DNA from: Spartobacteria bacterium
GTDB taxonomy: Bacteria > Verrucomicrobiota > Verrucomicrobiia > Chthoniobacterales > Chthoniobacteraceae
Assembly: GCA_025355595.1 (NCBI GenBank)
Contig: JANXZI010000217.1
Span: 1-25,743, forward strand
Length of the DNA stretch: 25,743 bases
Direction: 5' to 3'
The notes under the pieces were generated by a model, which saw only the letters and a program-made list of their open reading frames with translations, searched no databases and was not told where the DNA came from. How positions within the stretch are numbered: position 1 is the stretch's first letter; every line of letters begins with the position of its first letter. Below, one piece after another: positions 15,649-21,731 of the stretch. The position numbers and the translations under genes are program-made.

Positions 15649-16029
15649 TCATTCCTCGGCGACATCGAACCAGATCGGACTTCGATCACCGGGCGAACCA
15701 TTGTAGTTCACGGTGACTTCTTCGCCCGGAGCGATGTCGCGCAACGCCACAAAGCGAATCACTTTCTCCTCCCAGCTCTTCAGGTATTCCGCATTCGGGG
15801 AAAAGGAATGATTGTACAGCGACCCGTAACCCAGCGCGATGGCCGCGTGCTCCCCCACGGGCCCGAAGTTGAAGATGTAAAGTGCGAGCACTGTCGGCTC
15901 TACGTGATGCCATTCCTCGGCGGGAATCACCAACGCGGGCGCGACCTCTATGAGTTCCCCGCGCGCGATCACCGCCGTCGCAAAAACTCCCCGGCCCTTT
16001 GACGATGTTGCACCGGGACGCACGCGCAT
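15649..16029 (-). CDS. Second small SET-domain protein, paralogue of the previous gene
   Basis: This gene encodes 126 residues from the ATG at 16029, giving MRVRPGATSSKGRGVF; the frame extends upstream to 16251, but that part has no SET similarity and is probably not translated. Motifs align with the neighbour: SKGRGVFATAVIARGELI, LGYGSLYNHSFSPNAEY (Phe in the Cys position of NHSCxPN) and LRDIAPGEEVTVNYNGSPGD. The C-terminal PIWFDVAEE matches PLWFPTRE in the paralogue. The two genes converge, so this is not a simple tandem duplication; an inversion or independent placement is needed. It probably methylates a related substrate. The gap between the converging genes holds an imperfect CCGTC/GACGG stem that could aid termination. 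Confidence 0.86.
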   Translation of the reverse strand: MRVRPGATSSKGRGVFATAVIARGELIEVAPALVIPAEEWHHVEPTVLALYIFNFGPVGEHAAIALGYGSLYNHSFSPNAEYLKSWEEKVIRFVALRDIAPGEEVTVNYNGSPGDRSPIWFDVAEE

Positions 16030-16416
16030 TAGGCAGGGTGTCCGGTCTGATTCTGCATCGCCCTTTATCGGCTGCGGACCCTGCCCGGCAAATGGCGAGT
16101 CCGCATGCTTCGGGATGGAGTTTCGGTGATATGGCATCGGTCGCGGACAAACACCTTGTTCAAGTCGTTCGCGGGATGCAAGGAATCGGGCGGGGAGGAA
16201 GTCAGCAACACTCACCCGATTCGCACCGCGCTTCAAACGGACAAATCCCAAATCACAAATGAATTGATCCGCATCCGTGCTCCGTGCTACCGAAACGCAT
16301 CGTCACTTCCGTCCCGGATTGCGACATCAGTCCCCGCAGCGGGAGCACTCTCGGTGCATACTCAGGAATTCCGATCGCCTGCCACTCACAACCAATCACC
16401 ACAACCCGCGAACTAC
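16030..16416. other. Divergent intergenic region
   Basis: No credible gene is seen in this 387-base stretch between the minus-strand SET gene and the plus-strand gene at 16417. It should contain promoters for both. The part just before 16417 is strikingly A/C-rich (CACAACCAATCACCACAACC) with no Shine-Dalgarno. I see no clear -35/-10 pair or operator. Confidence 0.4.
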
Positions 16417-16755
16417 ATGAACCTGACCATCAGCATCGAAGACGTGAAATCCATGTTTGGGGGCGATTGCAAGATCAAGGCGCGACTTAACGCCTCCGAT
16501 GCCGAGGTGGAAGTCATGCGCAACATGTCCCTCGCCGGCACCGAGCTTGCCAATCTGCCGAGCACCTTCGGACAAAAATATCCGTACGAGCCCGTCTTCC
16601 TCGCCGAGGTTCTCAACCGGGACTGGGAGCGCAAGCTGAAGACGAAACCGGAGGCGCAAAATGCCGAAGTCATCCTGATTGACGCATGCAAGACGCTCAA
16701 GATGCGCATGGACGAATACGATGGCAGTTCCGGCCCGAAAAACATCGAGCTGTGA
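16417..16755 (+). CDS. Small protein of unknown function upstream of the fused sheath gene
   Basis: This gene encodes 112 residues from ATG 16417, preceded by the leader CACCACAACCCGCGAACTAC without a Shine-Dalgarno. The frame is open upstream, but that sequence is not protein-like. The protein begins MNLTISIEDVKSMFGGD, followed by KARLNASDAEVEVMRNM, FGQKYPYEPVFLAEVLNRDW and a helical C-terminus with IDACKTLKMRMDEYDG. Its length and charge suggest a small soluble alpha/beta protein. It is not a TssB, since that domain is fused to TssC in the next gene. Position 125 bases before the sheath gene suggests a structural, chaperone or regulatory role in the injection machine. No family recognised. 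Confidence 0.72.
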   Translation: MNLTISIEDVKSMFGGDCKIKARLNASDAEVEVMRNMSLAGTELANLPSTFGQKYPYEPVFLAEVLNRDWERKLKTKPEAQNAEVILIDACKTLKMRMDEYDGSSGPKNIEL

Positions 16756-16880
16756 CCTCATCCCAGCAGCGATATTTTCTCCGATTCAATTAGCGATATT
16801 GGAAAGATCCCACCGACCATGAATTGGCCGCCCGTGCCTGTCATTGAGATAACCACCGAACACACCTCCCCACCCTCGTC

Positions 16881-18722
16881 ATGGACTATCAGTTTAATTT
16901 CGGAGTTGTAAAAAACGCGGCTGCACGCCCGGCGGGCTCCGGCGCGCAAAAATTCCGGATTGCGCTGCTCGGCGATTTCTCCGGCGGTGCGAATCTCGGC
17001 AGGCTCGAGACGGGCAGCGAACTTGCCAAACGAAAACCGCTGCGCGTGGATTGCGACAATCTCGACGCCACCATCGCCCGCCTGAAAATCAAGCTCGCCC
17101 TCCCCATCGGGCCGGACGGTGGCACGGTGGAACTAAACATCGGATCAATGGACGACTTCCATCCCGAGCAGCTTTACTCAAATCTCGATATTTTCAGCGA
17201 ACTGTCCGGGCTGCGACAGCGCCTGAAGACCACCTCGACCTTTGCCAAGGCCGCCGCCGAACTCCAGTCGTGGGCTGGAAAGATCCCCGTGCCGCCAGTT
17301 CCCGCCGGAGCTGGCGCGGCTCGCGGTTCGGTGATCGCGGTGGATGCGAAGCTCTCTGACTTCAGCCGGCTCATCGGGCGCGCAAGCAACGAGGCGGAAG
17401 CGGAGACACCGATCAAGGATCTCCTCAAGCAGATGGTCGCACCCTATGTCGTCGCCGCGAAGGATCCGCGGCAAGATGCGATGCTCGCCTCGGTGGATGA
17501 AGCGCTCGGCGGCACCATGCGATCCATCCTGCACCATCCGGACTTTCAGGCCCTGGAGGCGCTCTGGCGCTCGGTGGATTTCATCATCCGCCGCCTCGAG
17601 ACCGACGAATCGCTGCAGATCGTACTCTACGATATTTCGGCGGAGGAACTCGCGTCGGACATCAGCAAGACGGACGAACTGGAAAAATCCGGCCTGTATC
17701 AGCTTCTCATCGAGCAGCCCGCGAACGATGCGCATCAGGGCGCGTTCTCAGCCATCGTTGGTCTCTACACTTTCGAACGTACTCCCCCGCACGCGGAATT
17801 GCTCGGGCGGATCGCAAAACTCGTCTCGCTCGCACCAGCGCCATTCCTCGCCGCGATCGGTGCGGATTGCCTCGACCAGGATCCAAAGGACATCCATCCG
17901 CTCATCAAGGATTCGTGGGCGGCGCTGGGCGAATTGCAGGAGGCGGGATATCTCGGCCTGGTTGCCCCGCGCTTTTTGCTTCGTCTTCCGTATGGCGAAA
18001 AAACCGAGCCGGTGGATTGTTTCGATTTTGAGGAATTCAAGCCGAAGACCGGACTCCGCGGAATGCTCTGGGGAAATCCCGCAGTCATCGCCGGACTTCT
18101 GCTTGGCCAGACTTTTTCCACGCACGGCGCGAAGATGAAATTGGGCACGGTTCTCGGAGTTGCCGAGATGCCGTTCTATTATTTCACGGACAAGGACGGC
18201 GACCAGATTGCGCTGCCATGCACCGAGCGACTGATGACGGGCCGCGTGGCCTCGCTGCTCACCACGCAGTCGCTGATCCCGCTGATCTGCATGAAAGGCG
18301 CTCCCGAAGTGCGCCTCGGCGGTTTCGGCTCACTCGCCGGGCACGAACTCGGCGGACCCTGGGCTCCGATCGCGATTGTGCCAACAGCGCCGCCCTCCCG
18401 CGCAAAGCCGAAAACTCCGGAACCGAAAGAGGAACCGCCTGCGGAAACTTCCGAACTCGACGCCATCCTGGGTGATCTGGCCGACAAAACGGACGAGAAG
18501 CAGGGTGAAGAACCTCGTGCCGAAACTTCCGAACTCGATGCCTTGCTGGGCGACGTGGCCGGCAACACGGAGGAGAAGCCGGTGGAGGAACCTCCGGCGG
18601 AAACTTCCGAACTGGACGCCCTGCTCGGCGACCTGGCCGACAAGACGGAGGAGAAACAAGCCGAGGCCGAAGCCGCGGAAATTGACCCGGAGTTGGCTGC
18701 CCTGCTGGCCGACTTGGGCTAG
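16881..18722 (+). CDS. tssB/tssC: Fused contractile-sheath protein TssB-TssC (T6SS-like) with repetitive acidic tail
   Basis: The 613-residue product unites both sheath subunits, normally two adjacent genes. Residues about 20-115 match TssB (KFRIALLGDFSG, PLRVDCDNLDATIARLK, MDDFHPEQLYSNL, LSGLRQRLK). Residues about 160-500 match TssC (ASVDEALGGTMRSILHHPDF, QALEALWRSVDFIIRRLETD, LLIEQPANDAHQGAFSAIVG, PRFLLRLPYG, GMLWGNPAVIAGLL, and the terminal strand region VRLGGFGSLAG). The sheath wraps the inner tube and contracts to drive it into a target. A Pro/Ala linker (about 115-160) joins the parts. From about 501 a disordered acidic tail carries three 26-residue repeats and ends in LAALLADLG. The start lacks a Shine-Dalgarno. 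Tube, baseplate, membrane complex and ClpV genes are not in the window, so T6SS proper versus another contractile system stays open. Confidence 0.92.
   Translation: MDYQFNFGVVKNAAARPAGSGAQKFRIALLGDFSGGANLGRLETGSELAKRKPLRVDCDNLDATIARLKIKLALPIGPDGGTVELNIGSMDDFHPEQLYSNLDIFSELSGLRQRLKTTSTFAKAAAELQSWAGKIPVPPVPAGAGAARGSVIAVDAKLSDFSRLIGRASNEAEAETPIKDLLKQMVAPYVVAAKDPRQDAMLASVDEALGGTMRSILHHPDFQALEALWRSVDFIIRRLETDESLQIVLYDISAEELASDISKTDELEKSGLYQLLIEQPANDAHQGAFSAIVGLYTFERTPPHAELLGRIAKLVSLAPAPFLAAIGADCLDQDPKDIHPLIKDSWAALGELQEAGYLGLVAPRFLLRLPYGEKTEPVDCFDFEEFKPKTGLRGMLWGNPAVIAGLLLGQTFSTHGAKMKLGTVLGVAEMPFYYFTDKDGDQIALPCTERLMTGRVASLLTTQSLIPLICMKGAPEVRLGGFGSLAGHELGGPWAPIAIVPTAPPSRAKPKTPEPKEEPPAETSELDAILGDLADKTDEKQGEEPRAETSELDALLGDVAGNTEEKPVEEPPAETSELDALLGDLADKTEEKQAEAEAAEIDPELAALLADLG
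18429..18662 (+). repeat. Three tandem 78-bp units in the sheath tail
   Basis: Three in-frame 78-base units encode 26-residue copies of the type EEPPAETSELDALLGDLADK followed by TEEKQ-like residues. The core [AE]ETSELDA-[IL]-LGD-[LV]-A is nearly invariant, and a related motif (IDPELAALLADLG) ends the protein. Conserved cores in a disordered tail look like repeated short binding motifs. Confidence 0.9.
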
Positions 18723-18723
18723 A

Positions 18724-18738
18724 CCCGAGCAACTCGGG
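18724..18738. terminator. Hairpin directly after the sheath stop codon
   Basis: A perfect six-base stem CCCGAG-CAA-CTCGGG begins two bases after the sheath stop. There is no T-run, so it could be a weak or Rho-assisted terminator or an mRNA 3'-end stabiliser. Confidence 0.4.
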
Positions 18739-18799
18739 GAATTCGAAACCCGTGCGCAATGCAGGACGAATGTCAGGAGGGAACATCGTCTTTGTTCAG

Positions 18800-18817
18800 C
18801 AGCTTCGTGCGAAGCTG
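18800..18817. terminator. Perfect 8-bp palindrome between sheath gene and tRNA
   Basis: CAGCTTCG-TG-CGAAGCTG forms a strong stem in the convergent gap between the sheath gene and the tRNA. A bidirectional terminator role is plausible, although no T-run follows on either strand. Confidence 0.4.
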
Positions 18818-18845
18818 ATCGACGGAAAATCATTCCAAAGATCAG

Positions 18846-18922
18846 TGGTGCAGCCGGCGGGGGTCGAACCCACAACCTTCGGCTTCGGAGACCGACGCTC
18901 TATCCAGTTGAGCTACGGCTGC
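18846..18922 (-). tRNA. tRNA-Arg(CCG)
   Basis: The minus strand folds as a complete cloverleaf. The acceptor arms GCAGCCG and CGGCTGC pair perfectly, followed by discriminator A and an encoded CCA. The D arm has GCTC/GAGC with loop AACTGGATA. The anticodon stem TCGGT/GCCGA encloses loop CTCCGAA, giving anticodon CCG, which reads the Arg codon CGG. The T arm contains the standard TTCGACC loop. tRNA genes are common integration sites for islands, and this one lies between the sheath gene and ordinary chromosomal genes, but I found no attachment-site duplicate or integrase. Confidence 0.97.
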
Positions 18923-19012
18923 ACATGAAGCGGCGGAAAGTTGCTGCGCGTGCCGGAGGGTGTCGAGGGAAAGTTTGCGCGGCGGGCGTTGCTTTGACGC
19001 GCCGCTGCGCAG

Positions 19013-21037
19013 GTGCGAAACAGCGCGGTGATGCTCCAAACTTTTCCACCGCACGCCAAGACAGACCGGCGCACATTCATCGCACTGCTCGTGACAGCAC
19101 TGCTCGCGCTCGGAGGCGCGTCGCGCGCAGCACTGCCATCGTTTGATTTCACCGGCAGCGCCGGTGCGCAGGGCTGGGCGACGACGCACGACATTGCGGC
19201 GCTCACGCCTTCGCACGACGGGCTCGTGGTGAAAATCTCGGGCGGCGATGCGTTCATGCACTCGCCTCGCGGTGATTTCTCGTCGGCGGGGCAGCTCAGT
19301 TTCACAGCGACGCTGCGCAGCCCGGAGGCAGGATGGGGGCAGGTGTTTTTTTCCAAGGACACGGACAGCGAGGCTCACTCGGCGCACTTCGCAGTGCGCG
19401 AGGGATGGAACGATGTGTGCGTGCCGCTGCCGCCGATGGGCGCGGGCTGGCGGCTGCGGCTGGATTTTCCGGCGAAGGCGGGCGAGTGCGTGCTCGCACG
19501 CGCGGGCGTCGAGATCGCAGGCGAGCGCGGCGTGGCGGCGGTGCGTGCGGGAATTGAGCGGCTCGCGCTCGTGCTGCGCAGCGTTTCGGGGCCGGTGGAG
19601 ATTGCGGAAATCGAGCCGCACCAGACGTTCGCGGATGCGGCGGATGCGCGCGTGATTTGGAAAGGCGAAATCAGTGAGATGGCGGAAGTGATCGCGCTGC
19701 CGCGGCTCGACGGCGCGCATGACCGGCTCGCGAGCGGATTCGTCGCGTTCGTGCCGCACGCGGTGCGGGGGCGCGTGCCGGCGGGTGCGGTGCGATACGT
19801 CGAAAAATTTAACGGCATCGCGAAGGACACGCGCGAGTTTCCAAAGCGCGACAGCAAGAAGGGAATCCAGGTGCAGATGGCGGACGACGCGCTCGCGCTC
19901 GGCATCCGCCATGCGACGCTGAATGTGAGCGTGGAGGCGCTTTTCGACTGGGAGCAAAAACCGGGCAGCCCGACGTGGAAGGTGGATGGCGAGACGTTTT
20001 CGTTCCGCCGCGGTTATCTCGATTCGCTCGGCGTGAAGCGGCTGAGCGACGCGGGCGTGAACGTGTATCTCATCGTGCTCGGCATCCAGTCGCGCGACGA
20101 TGCGCGCAATGCGCTGCTGCTGCATCCAGCGCGCAATGCGAAAGTCGGTAACGGAATCGGCGCGCCAAATCTCTCGACCCCCGAGGGCGCGCGGCGGTGG
20201 CGCGCGGCGTTTGAATTTCTCGCCGACTGGTTTTGCCGCGCGGATGACGGGCACGGACGCGTGGTGGGTTTCATCGTGGGCAACGAGGTGAACGTCCACT
20301 GGCAGTGGCATGGTCTTGGCCGGATGCCGCGCAATGCCGCGGTCGCGGAATACGAGCGCGAACTGCGCCTTGCCAACACGGCGCTTCGTCGAGCGAGCAC
20401 GAGCGCGCGGGCCTACCTGTCGCTCACACATTTCTGGACGATCGATCCGGACAAGGATCACTGGCTCTCGGTGCCGGGGCGCTTCTTCATCGAGGAACTC
20501 GCGCGGTGCGCGCGCGCGGGCGGCGACTTCGACTGGCACCTCGCGCATCACCCGTATCCCGAAAATCTCGGCAACCCGCGGACGTGGCTCGACAAGACCG
20601 CGCCGCAGTCCCCGGATGCGAAACGGATCACCTTCAAGAATCTCGAACAGCTCGATGCGTTCTTCGCGCAACCGTCGCTGCTGTTCGGCGGAAAACGGCG
20701 CAGCATCATTTTGAGCGAGCAGGGATTTCACTCGAATGGCACGGAGGAAGGCGACCGCGAGCAGGCGGCGGGCTTCTGCTACGCGTGGGAAAAAATTTCA
20801 CGGCTCGCAGGCATTGATGCGTTCATCCTGCACCGCCATGTGGATCATCAATACGAGGGCGGGCTGAATCTCGGGCTGTGGCGGCGCAAGCCGGACAGCA
20901 TTGCGACGCCCGACACGAAGCGACCGATCTACGACTGCTTCAAGGCCGCCGGCACGCCGGCGCAGGAGGAAGCGTTCCGCTTCGCGCTGCCGGTGATCGG
21001 TGTGAAATCGTGGGACGAAGTCGTGACGCCGAAGTAG
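19013..21037 (+). CDS. Exported DUF5722-type glycoside hydrolase-like protein
   Basis: This gene encodes 674 residues from GTG 19013; ATG 19031 would remove six residues and is equally possible. The N-terminus carries a twin-arginine-like signal (TDRRTFIALL, cleavage after GGASRA near 39), suggesting Tat or Sec export. Residues about 40-210 form a beta-sandwich, carbohydrate-binding-like domain (FDFTGSAGAQGWATTHDIAA). Residues about 215-670 match the DUF5722 TIM-barrel type: VIWKGEISEMAEV, FRRGYLDSLGVKRLSDAGVN, GFIVGNEVNVHWQW with Glu425 as candidate acid/base, HLAHHPYPENLGNPRTW, and SIILSEQGFHS with Glu569 as candidate nucleophile, as in clan GH-A enzymes. Substrate is unknown; polysaccharide breakdown is inferred. 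It is transcribed divergently from the tRNA. Confidence 0.85.
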   Translation: MRNSAVMLQTFPPHAKTDRRTFIALLVTALLALGGASRAALPSFDFTGSAGAQGWATTHDIAALTPSHDGLVVKISGGDAFMHSPRGDFSSAGQLSFTATLRSPEAGWGQVFFSKDTDSEAHSAHFAVREGWNDVCVPLPPMGAGWRLRLDFPAKAGECVLARAGVEIAGERGVAAVRAGIERLALVLRSVSGPVEIAEIEPHQTFADAADARVIWKGEISEMAEVIALPRLDGAHDRLASGFVAFVPHAVRGRVPAGAVRYVEKFNGIAKDTREFPKRDSKKGIQVQMADDALALGIRHATLNVSVEALFDWEQKPGSPTWKVDGETFSFRRGYLDSLGVKRLSDAGVNVYLIVLGIQSRDDARNALLLHPARNAKVGNGIGAPNLSTPEGARRWRAAFEFLADWFCRADDGHGRVVGFIVGNEVNVHWQWHGLGRMPRNAAVAEYERELRLANTALRRASTSARAYLSLTHFWTIDPDKDHWLSVPGRFFIEELARCARAGGDFDWHLAHHPYPENLGNPRTWLDKTAPQSPDAKRITFKNLEQLDAFFAQPSLLFGGKRRSIILSEQGFHSNGTEEGDREQAAGFCYAWEKISRLAGIDAFILHRHVDHQYEGGLNLGLWRRKPDSIATPDTKRPIYDCFKAAGTPAQEEAFRFALPVIGVKSWDEVVTPK

Positions 21038-21261
21038 CGACACCTCGGGATCAGTAAAAATGAGATCCGCGCCGGATGGGGCTTCGGAAATCTTGAGCGC
21101 GTGTTTTCGATGCGGACATCTTCCGGCGCCCCATCCGGGGCGCATCCGTTTTGATTCGTTGAACCGGCGGTATTCGCTTCGTTGCGTAAAACGCGGCTTC
21201 GCTTGACCACCGGCTAATTTCCGTCAGCCCTCCGGGCTGTGACCAGATCTCGCCAAGCTCA
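21038..21261. other. Intergenic region with inverted repeats
   Basis: This stretch lies between convergent genes. It carries the long imperfect inverted repeat listed separately, a nested GCCCC-ATCC-GGGGC hairpin (21128-21141), and a short AGCCC-TCC-GGGCT hairpin near 21226-21238 that could serve the minus-strand cupin gene or the hydrolase as a terminator. No gene is seen. Confidence 0.5.
21072..21138. repeat. Imperfect inverted repeat with 18-base arms
   Basis: The left arm CCGGATGGGGCTTCGGAA (21072-21089) and right arm TTCCGGCGCCCCATCCGG (21121-21138) are reverse complements apart from two bases, enclosing 31 bases. It is stronger than a typical terminator and lacks a T-run, so an interspersed palindromic element is a candidate identity. 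Confidence 0.7.
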
Positions 21262-21681
21262 TCATGTGCATGGTGGAAAGCCTGCGCGGATCGAAGCCCA
21301 CGGCTCCTCGGTGGAGATGTCCACGATGCCGGGTTCGGCGGCGTCGGACGGCGAGAGGATGGCGAGGAAGACGAGGCGCTCGCGGAAAGGATTGAACGTG
21401 CCGTGCGGCTCGCCCATCGGGATGAACGCCATCTCACCGGGGCCGAGGATGCGATGCTCGCGACCGACCCACTGCTCGGCGCGGCCCGAGATGATGTAGA
21501 TAATTTCCTCGCGCGTCGGGTGCGTGTGGAAGGGATGGCAGCGGCCCGGCTCCATGTTCGCTCGCACGAGCATGAGCTGCTTGTTGTCCACGATGTCGCC
21601 GCGGCAGAGCCATTCCTCAACCGTCCACGGCGAGGTGATGTCCATCTTTTCGGCGGCGGTGACGAAGCGGCGGGGGAACAT
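21262..21681 (-). CDS. Small cupin-domain protein
   Basis: This gene encodes 139 residues from the ATG at 21681 (a TTG two codons upstream is possible). It is a single-domain cupin. Motif 1, GRCHPFHTHPTREEIIYIIS, supplies the His-x-His...Glu metal ligands, and motif 2, GEMAFIPMGEPHGTFN, supplies the second His. Such proteins bind a divalent metal and act as sugar isomerases, dioxygenases or binding proteins. The substrate cannot be told. It lies between the hydrolase and the FlgD-Ig-like protein gene on the minus strand, consistent with a carbohydrate context but not demonstrating it. No signal peptide, so cytosolic. Confidence 0.85.
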   Translation of the reverse strand: MFPRRFVTAAEKMDITSPWTVEEWLCRGDIVDNKQLMLVRANMEPGRCHPFHTHPTREEIIYIISGRAEQWVGREHRILGPGEMAFIPMGEPHGTFNPFRERLVFLAILSPSDAAEPGIVDISTEEPWASIRAGFPPCT

Positions 21682-21685
21682 GGGC

Positions 21686-21713
21686 AATGACGAATGACGA
21701 ATGCGGAATGACG
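21686..21713. repeat. Four tandem heptamers upstream of the cupin start
   Basis: The plus strand reads AATGACG, AATGACG, AATGCGG, AATGACG in exact 7-base register. It lies immediately upstream of the cupin start on its coding strand, where the unit reads CGTCATT. Confidence 0.8.
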
Positions 21714-21731
21714 AAGCTGTGGCGCGCCTGA

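Noticed and set aside
16768..16800. Direct repeat AGCGATATT (16768-16776 and 16792-16800) upstream of the sheath gene
   Set aside because: Two 9-base copies 24 bases apart could be an operator, but there is no symmetry or promoter context to support a specific claim.
18842..20731. A 629-codon open frame on the minus strand
   Set aside because: It overlaps tRNA-Arg and runs antisense to the DUF5722 gene. Its translation is an Arg/His/Ala-rich artefact of high GC.
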